DNA from: Microbacterium sp. B35-30
GTDB lineage: Bacteria; Actinomycetota; Actinomycetes; Actinomycetales; Microbacteriaceae
Direction: 5' to 3'
Assembly: GCF_010634855.1 (NCBI RefSeq)
Contig: NZ_MWLQ01000041.1
Coordinates: 1-44,005 of the forward strand
DNA length: 44,005 nucleotides
Part shown: positions 10,627-17,530 of the stretch, one piece after another
How the letters are laid out: every line of letters begins with the position of its first letter
How positions within the stretch are numbered: position 1 is the stretch's first letter
Notes under the pieces: generated by a model
The model's database searches: none
What the model was told of the DNA's origin: nothing
The model's input: the letters and a program-made list of their open reading frames with translations, nothing else
Position numbers and translations under genes: made by a program

Positions 10627-11022
10627 GTGCCCCAGGCGATCGACGCCCTCGCCGAGATCTTCTCGTGGATCGGGTTCGGCATGGGCGCGCTGCTCGCCGG
10701 AGTCGCGCTCATCATGTACCTGTTCGACGGCACCTGGGTGCCGGTGCGGGCCGTCGTCGAGGCGTCCGAGCACGGTCGGCTGGTGCGCTGGTTCGACGAG
10801 GACGGCGGCGTGGGCGAGGCGCATCTGACCCACGAGCAGCAGCACCACATCGGCGACGCCGACATGACCGACATCTTCATCCGCCGAGGGTCCCTCAACC
10901 GGATGCGGCTGACGCAGGGGTCGCCGGCTGTCCGCGCGGTGGCACTCCTCGCCGTCGGGATGCTCGGGCTCGGCGTCGTCGCCCTGGTGACCTCGCTCGT
11001 CATGCTGTTCGCGCGCGGCTGA
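10627..11022 (+). CDS. Small membrane protein of unknown function
   Basis: The protein of 131 residues has one hydrophobic segment near the N-terminus (about 12-33, F-S-W-I-G-F-G-M-G-A-L-L-A-G-V-A) and another at the C-terminus (about 103-128). Between them is a soluble domain of about 65 residues. The middle has W-V-P-V-R-A-V-V-E, G-R-L-V-R-W-F-D-E-D-G-G-V-G-E-A and E-Q-Q-H-H-I-G-D-A-D-M, probably a small beta-barrel. The GTG at 10627 is preferred because AAGGA lies 10 bases upstream; the frame is open into the tRNA terminator but that part cannot be coding. I do not recognise the family. Confidence 0.75.
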   Translation: MPQAIDALAEIFSWIGFGMGALLAGVALIMYLFDGTWVPVRAVVEASEHGRLVRWFDEDGGVGEAHLTHEQQHHIGDADMTDIFIRRGSLNRMRLTQGSPAVRAVALLAVGMLGLGVVALVTSLVMLFARG

Positions 11023-11040
11023 CCGGGAACGCCCGCGCCC

Positions 11041-11101
11041 AGGAACCACGAGCGGGTGTATTTCCGCCGGCGGAAATACACCCTCTCGCGATTCGTTCCT
11101 T
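11041..11101. repeat. Long palindrome with a perfect 30-bp core
   Basis: The core GGGTGTATTTCCGCC (11054-11068) is followed directly by its exact reverse complement (11069-11083). Flanks continue the symmetry: CGAGC against TCTCG with one mismatch, then AGGAAC at 11041 against GTTCCT at 11096-11101 with a 4-base length offset. It sits between converging genes (membrane protein on +, EamA on -), so it may act as a two-way terminator, but it has no loop and no T-tract. Confidence 0.85.
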
Positions 11102-11131
11102 GCGCGATGCATCTGGCGTGCACGGCGCAGC

Positions 11132-12088
11132 TCAGGCGACGGCGAGCATGCCTCCGGCGGCGAGGGCGAGACCGAGGCCCACCCACTGGACGACGGCGAC
11201 GCGCTCCCGCAGGACGACGGCCGCGAGCAGGATCGTGCCGGCGGGGTAGAGCGCAGTCAGCGCCGAGACCACCGCCAGGTCGCCGGTCCGCAGCGCCAGG
11301 AGCATGAGGGCGTTGGCGGCGGCATCCGCGATTCCGCACGCGATCGCGAGCGACCACGCCTGACGCGCCGTCGCGACCGTGGGGCGGGGATCGGTCGTCG
11401 CATGCTCGGGATCGGCGTGTCCGCTCGGGACAACGCCGAGCTGTGCGCCGGCGACGTGCAGAACCGACCGCGCGGGTGCGCCCCGCCGGACCGCCGCGAC
11501 GGCGAGGATGCCGATAACACCTACCGTGACGACCGCGCTGGTGGCGCGGCCGGTGAGCAGGGGCACCAGGCCGCCGCCGGCGGAGGTCTGGTCGACGATG
11601 ATGAGGAAGGCGCCGATCGCGAGACCTGCGCCGGCCGCCATCGCGAGCCCGCGCGCATTCGGCCGCACGATCCTCTCGCCGGGGATGAACCCGACGAGGA
11701 CGACCGCGACCAGGGCGACGGCGAGCCCGGCGTACCCGATCGGCGCCAGCGCATCGCCCTTGACGAGCAGACCCCACAGCATCGGCGCGATCGCCGAGAC
11801 GACCGCCGTCAGCGGCGAAAGGATGCTCATCGGCCCGATCGCGAGGCAGGCGTACAGCAGGGCGACCGCGACCACTCCGACCATGCCGGCGAGAACGCCC
11901 CATGCGACATCCGCGACCGTCCACACGCCGCCTACGAGAGGCTGCACGAGCAGCAGCGCGAGGAACCCCGAAAGAGCCGCCACGGCGGTGACGACGATCG
12001 CGCGCAGCCGCCGTGCCGCCAGGCCGCCGAGGAAGTCCGCGGAGCCGTAGACCACGGCGCCTATCAGGGCGAGGGCAGCGGAGAGCAT
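11132..12088 (-). CDS. EamA/DMT-family transporter
   Basis: A 318-residue protein made almost entirely of hydrophobic segments, about ten, in two similar halves as in drug/metabolite transporters. The first half has G-S-A-D-F-L-G-G-L-A-A-R-R near the start and G-P-M-S-I-L-S-P-L-T-A. The second ends with V-S-A-L-T-A-L-Y-P-A-G-T-I-L-L-A-A-V-V-L-R-E-R, the typical EamA closing helix pair. A polar loop of about 40 residues rich in Pro, His and Thr separates helices 7 and 8. The substrate cannot be told from sequence; many family members export amino acids or metabolites. The ATG at 12088 is divergent from the MMPL gene, 88 bases away. Confidence 0.85.
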   Translation of the reverse strand: MLSAALALIGAVVYGSADFLGGLAARRLRAIVVTAVAALSGFLALLLVQPLVGGVWTVADVAWGVLAGMVGVVAVALLYACLAIGPMSILSPLTAVVSAIAPMLWGLLVKGDALAPIGYAGLAVALVAVVLVGFIPGERIVRPNARGLAMAAGAGLAIGAFLIIVDQTSAGGGLVPLLTGRATSAVVTVGVIGILAVAAVRRGAPARSVLHVAGAQLGVVPSGHADPEHATTDPRPTVATARQAWSLAIACGIADAAANALMLLALRTGDLAVVSALTALYPAGTILLAAVVLRERVAVVQWVGLGLALAAGGMLAVA

Positions 12089-12156
12089 CGCGACTCAGCA
12101 TAGGAGCCGTGCGGGCCACGGGGTCGTTGCACCAACTTCGTTTCCGCAAAGCGATT

Positions 12157-12175
12157 TCGCTAGATAAGCTAGCGA
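12157..12175. promoter_or_regulatory. Operator-like inverted repeat over the MMPL start
   Basis: TCGCTAG (12157-12163), spacer ATAAG, then CTAGCGA (12169-12175) is a perfect 7-bp inverted repeat ending 1 base before the ATG at 12177. The left half-site includes a possible -10 box TAGATA (12161-12166). The position would let a MarR- or TetR-type repressor block transcription. No such regulator is encoded next to it. Confidence 0.65.
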
Positions 12176-12176
12176 T

Positions 12177-14543
12177 ATGTCTTCGCCTCACCACGCGAAC
12201 CGCCGACCTTCCGGCTGGCTGCGCATCGGCATCCCGGCCCTTCTCGTGCTGATCTGGCTGGCCGCGGGATCGATCGGAGGGCCGTACTTCGGGAAGGTCG
12301 ACGAGGTGTCGACCAACGACCGTTCGAGCTTCCTGCCCGAGAACGCGGATGCCACACAGGTGAACGAGAGGCTGACGGACTTCCTCGGCGAAGACAGCAT
12401 CCCCGCCGTCGTGGTCGTCACCGGCGACGGTGAGCTCTCGGAGGATGACGTCGCCGACGCACAGGCGCTGGCCGACGACATCGCGGCGATCGACGGCGTG
12501 CAGGAAGGCGTGTCGCCGCCGATCCTGTCGGACGACGGTGAGGCCGTGCAGATCTTCGTCCCCATCGATGCCGCTGGCGAGGTGGGCGAGATCGTCGACG
12601 AGATCCGGACGCTCGTCGCCGACGAACTGCCTGAGGGGCTGGACGGGTGGGTCACCGGACCGGCGGGGTTCACGGCGGATCTGGTGGAGGGCTTCCTCGG
12701 CATCGACGGGCTGCTCCTCGGTGTGGCCCTGCTCGCCGTCTTCCTGATCCTCGTGATCGTCTACCGCTCACCCCTGCTGCCGGTCCTGGTGCTCCTCACG
12801 TCGATGTTCGCCCTGTGCGCAGCGCTCCTCACCGTGTGGTGGCTCGCGTACGCCGGCATCGTGGTGCTCAACGGGCAGGTGCAGGGCATTCTGTTCATCC
12901 TCGTCATCGGCGCCGCGACGGACTACGCGCTGCTGTACGTCGCCCGCTTCCGCGAGTCCATCGCGACGGGCGCGTCGAAGTGGGATGCGACGCTCTCGGC
13001 GTGGCGCGGAGCGTTCGAGCCGATCCTCGCGTCGGGCGGCACGGTGATCGCCGGCTTGCTGTGCCTGCTGCTCTCGGATCTGGCGACCAACCGCGCTCTC
13101 GGGCCGATCGCCTCGATCGGGATCGCCTTCTCGGTGCTCTCGGCGCTGACGTTCCTGCCGGCGCTGCTGGCCCTCTGCGGCCGCGCCGCCTTCTGGCCCT
13201 TCATCCCGAAGCAGCCGCTCGCCATGATCCCCGACGATCTGACCGAGCCGGTCAAGGGACTCTGGCCGCGGCAGGCGCGGTTCGTCGCGCGGAACGCGCG
13301 CGTCGTGTGGATCGCGTGCACGATCGTGCTGCTCGCCGGCGCGATCGGCATCACCCAGCTCAAGGCGGACGGCGTGCCCACGAGCGATCTCGTACTGGGG
13401 TCGTCTGAGGCGCGCGACGGCCAGGAGGTGCTCGCCGAGCACTTCCCGGCCGGCTCGGGGTCTCCCGTCTACGTGATCCTCCCCGAGGAAGACCTCGCCG
13501 GCGCCGTCGAGGTGCTGGCGGCGTCGGAAGGCATCGATTCCGTGGCGGTCGCCTCCGACGACTCCCCGACCGGCCAGGCAGGCGTCGAGGTCGAAGGCGG
13601 CGAGCCGGTGCTCACGGCGGTCGGCCCGCCCGGCACGCCTGCTCCGGAGGCGACGGTCTCGGACGGCGACGTGCTGGTGATCGGGACGCTGACGGATGCC
13701 GCAGACTCTGTCGCCGCTGAGGACACGGTGCGCGAGCTGCGCGCCGACCTCGATGACGCGCTCGGTGCGGGAACGGCGATCGTCGGCGGCGAGACGGCGA
13801 CCGACATCGACACCAATGACACGTCGACGCGCGACCGGACGGTCATCATCCCGGTCATCCTGCTGGTGATCCTCCTGATCCTGATGCTGCTGCTGCGGTC
13901 GGTCCTGGCTCCCGTGCTGCTCATCGCGACGGTGATCCTGTCGTTCGCCACCGCGCTCGGGGTCAGTGCGCTCGTCTTCAACACGGTCTTCGGATTCCCC
14001 GGCGCCGACCCCGCGGTGCCGCTGTACGGGTTCGTCTTCCTCGTCGCCCTGGGTGTGGACTACAACATCTTCCTCATGTCGCGCGTGCGGGAGGAGTCCC
14101 TCGTCCACGGGACGAGATCGGGCATCCTGCGGGGTCTCGTCGCGACCGGCGGCGTCATCACCTCGGCCGGTCTCGTGCTCGCGGCGACCTTCGCGGCGCT
14201 GGGCGTCATCCCGATCCTGTTCCTGGTGCAGCTCGCCTTCATCGTCGCGTTCGGTGTGCTGCTCGACACCTTCGTGGTGCGGTCGCTCCTCGTGCCCGCC
14301 CTGTCCTACGACATCGGACGAGCGATCTGGTGGCCGTCGAAGCTCGCGCGACGGCAACCGGAAGCCGGCCCTTCGACAAGCTCAGGGACCAGGTCAGATC
14401 AGCCTGCCTCACCGGTCGCCGAGCCTGTCGAAGCGCAACTGCCGGTGGATGCCCCGCTGCCGGCCGACACGGATGCCGAGCTCGTGGCCGACGACGGGCA
14501 CCCTCTCACCCGGGAGGAGTACAGGCGTACGCTCGAACCATGA
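12177..14543 (+). CDS. MMPL/RND-family membrane transporter
   Basis: The 788-residue protein has the MMPL design of two repeats, each a single helix, a large extracytoplasmic domain and a bundle of helices. The first loop spans about residues 35-180 (N-D-R-S-S-F-L-P-E-N-A-D-A-T) and the second about 400-560. G-A-A-T-D-Y-A-L-L in the first bundle and A-L-G-V-D-Y-N-I-F-L in the second are the conserved proton-relay segments with the Asp-Tyr pair. MMPL proteins export lipids or hydrophobic compounds by proton motive force. The C-terminal cytoplasmic tail contains an in-frame REP-like repeat (14369-14434). The ATG at 12177 directly follows an operator-like palindrome. Its stop overlaps pncA (ATGA). 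Confidence 0.9.
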   Translation: MSSPHHANRRPSGWLRIGIPALLVLIWLAAGSIGGPYFGKVDEVSTNDRSSFLPENADATQVNERLTDFLGEDSIPAVVVVTGDGELSEDDVADAQALADDIAAIDGVQEGVSPPILSDDGEAVQIFVPIDAAGEVGEIVDEIRTLVADELPEGLDGWVTGPAGFTADLVEGFLGIDGLLLGVALLAVFLILVIVYRSPLLPVLVLLTSMFALCAALLTVWWLAYAGIVVLNGQVQGILFILVIGAATDYALLYVARFRESIATGASKWDATLSAWRGAFEPILASGGTVIAGLLCLLLSDLATNRALGPIASIGIAFSVLSALTFLPALLALCGRAAFWPFIPKQPLAMIPDDLTEPVKGLWPRQARFVARNARVVWIACTIVLLAGAIGITQLKADGVPTSDLVLGSSEARDGQEVLAEHFPAGSGSPVYVILPEEDLAGAVEVLAASEGIDSVAVASDDSPTGQAGVEVEGGEPVLTAVGPPGTPAPEATVSDGDVLVIGTLTDAADSVAAEDTVRELRADLDDALGAGTAIVGGETATDIDTNDTSTRDRTVIIPVILLVILLILMLLLRSVLAPVLLIATVILSFATALGVSALVFNTVFGFPGADPAVPLYGFVFLVALGVDYNIFLMSRVREESLVHGTRSGILRGLVATGGVITSAGLVLAATFAALGVIPILFLVQLAFIVAFGVLLDTFVVRSLLVPALSYDIGRAIWWPSKLARRQPEAGPSTSSGTRSDQPASPVAEPVEAQLPVDAPLPADTDAELVADDGHPLTREEYRRTLEP
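14369..14434. repeat. REP-like palindromic element inside the MMPL coding end
   Basis: CTTCGACAAGCTCAGG (14371-14386) and CCGAGCCTGTCGAAG (14419-14433) are imperfect inverted repeats around a 32-base centre. The element is translated as P-S-T-S-S-G-T ... E-P-V-E-A-Q, peptides that differ in composition from the rest of the protein. The CCTTCGACAAGCTCAGG word is a common dispersed palindrome in actinobacterial genomes, from general knowledge. It adds about 22 residues without breaking the frame. Confidence 0.75.
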
Positions 14544-15130
14544 GCAAGGCGCTGTTCATCGTCGATGTCCAGAACGACTTCACCGAGGGCGGTGCCCTCG
14601 GTGTAGAGGGTGGGGATGCCGTCGCGCAGCGCATCTCGGAGTACCTGGTCACGCACGGCGAGGAGTACGCCGTCATCGTCGCCTCGCGCGACTGGCACCA
14701 CGGCGAGGGCGACAACGGCGGGCACTTCAGTCCCGAGCCCGACTTCGTCGACACGTGGCCCGTTCACTGCGTGAGCGGCACGGAGGGTGCCGAGTACGAC
14801 CCCGGCCTCGACACCTCCGCGGTGACGCATCACGTCAAGAAGGGTCAGGGCAGGCCGGCGTACTCGCTGTTCGAGGGCACGACCGACGACGGGGTGACGG
14901 TGACCCACCTGCTCGAGGAGCACGGCGTCGTGGACGTCGACGTGGTGGGCCTTGCGACGGACTACTGCGTGCGTGCGTCGGCCCTCGACGCCATCGAGCA
15001 CGGGCGGCACGTGCGGGTCCTCACCGACCTCGTCGCCGGGGTGGCTCCGGAATCGAGCGACGCCGCGCTCGCCGAGCTCGCGCACGCGGGGGCGGAGTTG
15101 AGCCACTCCGGTCTCTCCGGCGGTGACTGA
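14540..15130 (+). CDS. pncA: Nicotinamidase (isochorismatase family)
   Basis: It hydrolyses nicotinamide to nicotinate in the NAD salvage pathway. The catalytic triad can be placed as Asp9 (F-I-V-D-V-Q-N-D-F), a Lys in H-V-K-K-G (100 or 101) and Cys143 in A-T-D-Y-C-V-R. The metal site is seen as Asp51 and His53 in S-R-D-W-H-H, with further His residues at 62 and 76 (W-P-V-H-C). Length 196 residues, standard for PncA. The ATG overlaps the MMPL stop codon. The downstream gene overlaps its 3' end by 8 bases, so MMPL, pncA and the AlkD-like gene form one transcription unit. Confidence 0.93.
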   Translation: MSKALFIVDVQNDFTEGGALGVEGGDAVAQRISEYLVTHGEEYAVIVASRDWHHGEGDNGGHFSPEPDFVDTWPVHCVSGTEGAEYDPGLDTSAVTHHVKKGQGRPAYSLFEGTTDDGVTVTHLLEEHGVVDVDVVGLATDYCVRASALDAIEHGRHVRVLTDLVAGVAPESSDAALAELAHAGAELSHSGLSGGD

Positions 15131-15794
15131 GCCCGCCGGTGGGTCGCCGACGGCCGTGGGCGTCCGCGCGGCGCTCGAGGCCGCGGCATCCGCTGACGAA
15201 CGGGCCAAGATCCAGCGGCGCATGACCGATCAGCGCACCGAGATCCTCGGCGTGCGCATGGGCACCGTCTTCGACATCGCCAGGACGAATGCACGGATGC
15301 CGCTGGCCGAGGTCGACCGGCTGCTCGACTCGGATGTCTACGAGCTGCGCGTGGCGGCGGTGTCGATCCTCGACTTCCAGGCCCGAACGAAGGATGCCGA
15401 CCGCGCCGCGCTGTACGACCTCTGGATGCGGCGCCTGGACCGCATCGACACGTGGGACTACATCGACCGTGCGGCTCCGCGCGTGATCGGCGGATATCTG
15501 CTCGACAAGCCCCGCGACGTGCTGTTCGACCTCGCGCGGTCGGAGGATCGGTGGCACCGCCGCACGGCGATCACCGCGGCGTTCTGGATCATCCGCGCCG
15601 GCGACCTCGACGATCCGCTGGCGCTCTGCGACGTGCTGGCTGCGGATCCCGAGCACCTGGTGCAGACGAACGTGGGGGTGGCGCTGCGCGAGATCGGGCG
15701 GGTCGACCGCGTGCGGCTCGAGGAGTTCCTCGCGCGTCGCGGCGACGATCTGAGTGCTCATGCGCGGCGAACCGCGCGCTCCGCCCTGACATGA
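15123..15794 (+). CDS. AlkD-like HEAT-repeat DNA alkylation repair protein
   Basis: An all-helical protein of 223 residues. Helix pairs with L-L-D-S-D-V-Y-E-L-R-V-A-A-V-S-I-L match the HEAT-like repeats of the AlkD glycosylase family. The conserved block D-T-W-D-Y-I-D-R-A-A-P-R-V-I-G and the later W-H-R-R-T-A-I-T-A-A-F-W-I-I-R correspond to the region holding the Trp/Asp/Arg DNA-binding and catalytic residues in Bacillus cereus AlkD. It would excise positively charged N3- or N7-alkylated bases. The GTG start at 15123 lies 8 bases inside pncA. Function is family-based. Confidence 0.8.
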   Translation: MTEPAGGSPTAVGVRAALEAAASADERAKIQRRMTDQRTEILGVRMGTVFDIARTNARMPLAEVDRLLDSDVYELRVAAVSILDFQARTKDADRAALYDLWMRRLDRIDTWDYIDRAAPRVIGGYLLDKPRDVLFDLARSEDRWHRRTAITAAFWIIRAGDLDDPLALCDVLAADPEHLVQTNVGVALREIGRVDRVRLEEFLARRGDDLSAHARRTARSALT

Positions 15795-15808
15795 TGCGCA
15801 CCACACGT

Positions 15809-15814
15809 TAGCCT
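15809..15814 (+). promoter_or_regulatory. -10 element before the GNAT gene
   Basis: TAGCCT followed by 8 bases and the GTG at 15823. This fits a leaderless or nearly leaderless transcript. Confidence 0.5.
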
Positions 15815-15822
15815 CGGGTCTT

Positions 15823-16272
15823 GTGACTGCGATCCGCCCACTCGCCCCTGCCGACCGCGAGGCCTGGCTGCCGCTCTGGCGCGGCTACCTCGCGTTCTAC
15901 GAATCGGAGCTCTCGGATGAGCAGACCGAGCTGACGTGGCACCGCCTCCTCGATCCGCAGTTCCCGATCCACGGCGCGCTCGCCACCGGCGACACGGGGG
16001 AGGCGGTGGGGTTCGTGCACTGGCTGACCCACGCGGCCACCTGGTCGGCGGGCCCGTACTGCTACCTCGAGGATCTGTTCGTCCACCCCGACACCCGGGG
16101 CACGGGCGCGGGACGCGCGCTCATCGCCCACGTCACCGACTGGGCCCGTGAACAGGGCGCCGCGAAGGTGTACTGGCTCACGCAGGAGTCCAACGCCACG
16201 GCACGCGGCCTGTACGACCGTGTCGCGACCTCGACCGGCTTCGTGCACTACGAGATCGGACTGGCGTCATGA
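15823..16272 (+). CDS. GNAT-family N-acetyltransferase
   Basis: A single-domain GNAT of 149 residues. The central strand Y-L-E-D-L-F-V-H-P-D-T is followed by the acetyl-CoA phosphate loop R-G-T-G-A-G-R-A-L-I (about residues 92-101) and, near the end, N-A-T-A-R-G-L-Y-D-R-V-A, the typical last helix with its Tyr. It transfers an acetyl group to an amine; the acceptor cannot be told. Start is GTG at 15823 with a -10 box close by. It overlaps the next membrane protein gene (ATGA), so both are likely co-translated. Confidence 0.88.
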   Translation: MTAIRPLAPADREAWLPLWRGYLAFYESELSDEQTELTWHRLLDPQFPIHGALATGDTGEAVGFVHWLTHAATWSAGPYCYLEDLFVHPDTRGTGAGRALIAHVTDWAREQGAAKVYWLTQESNATARGLYDRVATSTGFVHYEIGLAS

Positions 16273-16574
16273 CGGGCGGAGCGGCTCCCGCCGAGCGCAG
16301 CACCGGCGACCTCGTCGCCACGCTGCTGCTCATCGGCTTCTCGGTCGGGGGCGCGGTGGTGCTGTTCTTCGTCTCGCTGCTCTGGGCGGTCGGCACCTAC
16401 GACAACACGCTCGCCATCGTGCTCGGCGGATATCTGCCGCTCGCCTTCGCGGTGATCGGCGGCGTCGCGGGCATCCTCGCGCTGTCCCGCAAGCGCACCG
16501 CGTTCTGGTACCCGCTCATCGCGCTGGTGCTGAGCATCGTGGCCTGGCTCATCGCCGCCGCGATCGCGCGCTGA
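16269..16574 (+). CDS. Small three-helix membrane protein
   Basis: A protein of 101 residues with three hydrophobic segments (about 14-40, 47-71 and 78-100). Short polar links contain Y-D-N-T-L and S-R-K-R-T-A-F-W-Y-P-L. It has no recognisable active site or binding motif. The start overlaps the stop of the GNAT gene by 4 bases, so the two are probably linked in expression. It is the last gene before the intron-split tRNA-Lys on the other strand. Confidence 0.7.
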   Translation: MTGGAAPAERSTGDLVATLLLIGFSVGGAVVLFFVSLLWAVGTYDNTLAIVLGGYLPLAFAVIGGVAGILALSRKRTAFWYPLIALVLSIVAWLIAAAIAR

Positions 16575-16613
16575 CAACGGGGCCGGCCAAGTGCTCCGGC
16601 GGCTCGAACGGTG

Positions 16614-16952
16614 TGGTGCCCCCACAGGGGCTCGAACCCTGGACCCACGGATTAACCTGCTGCACTGAGTTTCCCCAGCCACCGTCTCCGGCTTGCAGTC
16701 TGGACTATATCTTCACCTTCGGCCGGACCGGTCAGGTGCGCCGCGTGTAGTCTCTGAGGTTCCCTTGCGGTTACCTGCTGATTGCCCAATCCCTCGGATT
16801 TTCACTGCCAGGTGTCGTTCAGACGCTTGGCGAGTACCTCGGGCTCTCAGGGTGTTCCAGCATATAGCGGCGGTCATCCAGCGCATTTCGGCGCTGGCGC
16901 TCCATTTTGTTGTGTTGAAGTCCGTTGCTCTAACCAACTGAGCTATAGGGGC
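16614..16952 (-). tRNA. tRNA-Lys (UUU), split by a group I intron
   Basis: The 5' exon is 16952-16918 and the 3' exon 16655-16614. Joined, they form a 77-nt cloverleaf with encoded CCA. The acceptor GCCCCTA pairs with TGGGGGC (one T-G wobble), discriminator A; the D stem is GCTC/GAGC, the anticodon stem ACGGA/TCCGT and the T stem CAGGG/CCCTG with loop TTCGAGC. The spliced anticodon loop is CTTTTAA, giving anticodon TTT. G1-C72, A73 and the encoded CCA fit tRNA-Lys. Reading the loop as CTGTTAA (Asn) is possible only if the splice site moves by one base, which the intron P1 pairing and A73 argue against. A -10-like TAGGGT lies just upstream (16959-16964 on this strand). Confidence 0.9.
16656..16917 (-). 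ncRNA. Group I self-splicing intron in the tRNA-Lys anticodon loop
   Basis: 262 nucleotides without an open reading frame. In transcript order: P1 is CUU-CA (exon end plus 2 intron bases) with UGGAG, holding the conserved U-G pair at the 5' splice site. P2 is CCAGCGC/GCGCUGG. P3 is CGCCGC/GCGGCG (16872-16867 with 16744-16739). P4 is UGCUG/CAGCA (from 16862, and 16780-16776). P7 is GACUA/UAGUC (16752-16748 with 16707-16703). P8 is CACCU/AGGUG. The Q, R and S boxes read AAUCAGCAGG, CAGAGACUACA and AAGAUAUAGUCC. The intron ends in G (16656). The insertion lies between U34 and U35, after the first anticodon base, as in cyanobacterial tRNA-Leu(UAA). Splicing would be GTP-dependent and autocatalytic. 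Confidence 0.92.
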
Positions 16953-17056
16953 GCCTCCACCCTAGCAAGGCCACGCGGATGGTCGGAGCGTCGGAGCCCA
17001 TCTCTAGGCTGTGGGTTCGCCCGTCTGGAGACGTCGCAGGAAAGGACCAGGAGGCG

Positions 17057-17521
17057 ATGAGGAAGCACTGCGGTTCGTGCGGGCAGGAACAGCCGCTCAC
17101 CGAGTTCAACCGCAAGTCATCCCGCGCCGACGGGCTCCAAGAAGTATGTCGCGAGTGCAACCGGCGGTCGTCGCGCGACTACTACGCGCGCAATCGTGAA
17201 CGTCATGTGCGGGTCATCGTCGAACGCACTGCGAAGCGGCGCGCCGAGGCCAAAACGTTCCTCGTGACCTATCTGCGCGACCATCCGTGCGTCGACTGCG
17301 GCGTGACCGATCTGCGGGTCCTCGACTTCGACCACCGACCAGGGGCTGACAAGCGCAAGGACGTCATGGCGATGGTGAAGGAGGGGTTCAGCATCGCCAG
17401 ACTGTCGGAAGAGATCGATAAGTGCGACGTGCGTTGCCGCAACTGTCATGCGATCGTGACCCTCGAGCGCGCCGGAGACAACTGGCGGTCGAGAGCGATG
17501 CGCGACCTCCGTGGCGCCTGA
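17057..17521 (+). CDS. HNH-type zinc protein, possible endonuclease
   Basis: A 154-residue protein. An N-terminal zinc-ribbon-like module has C-G-S-C (Cys5, Cys8) and C-R-E-C (Cys31, Cys34), followed by a basic helix with R-D-Y-Y-A-R-N-R-E-R. The C-terminal half has C-V-D-C-G, then L-D-F-D-H-R-P-G, then C-D-V-R-C-R-N-C-H-A-I-V-T, an arrangement of CxxC pairs around a D-H motif typical of small HNH proteins of phages and actinobacteria. AAAGGA lies 10 bases before the ATG and AGGAGG very close to it. The gene diverges from the intron-split tRNA-Lys about 100 bases away. Cleavage activity and any role in intron mobility are inferences. Confidence 0.75.
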   Translation: MRKHCGSCGQEQPLTEFNRKSSRADGLQEVCRECNRRSSRDYYARNRERHVRVIVERTAKRRAEAKTFLVTYLRDHPCVDCGVTDLRVLDFDHRPGADKRKDVMAMVKEGFSIARLSEEIDKCDVRCRNCHAIVTLERAGDNWRSRAMRDLRGA

Positions 17522-17530
17522 CCGCGGCGC

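Noticed and set aside
16614..16952. Reading the split tRNA as tRNA-Asn(GUU), with loop CTGTTAA
   Set aside because: This would need the 5' splice site one base earlier and the intron to end one base earlier. The U-G pair in P1 falls at U34, and the G1-C72 pair with A73 fits lysine rather than asparagine tRNA, which has G73.
16979..17521. An earlier in-frame start (16979) for the HNH gene
   Set aside because: The ATG at 17057 has AAAGGA and AGGAGG just upstream and begins directly with the first zinc cysteines. The extension has no such signals.
17057..17521. Prophage remnant, because of the HNH gene
   Set aside because: No integrase, capsid or terminase gene and no att repeats are nearby. 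The flanking genes are ordinary chromosomal genes.
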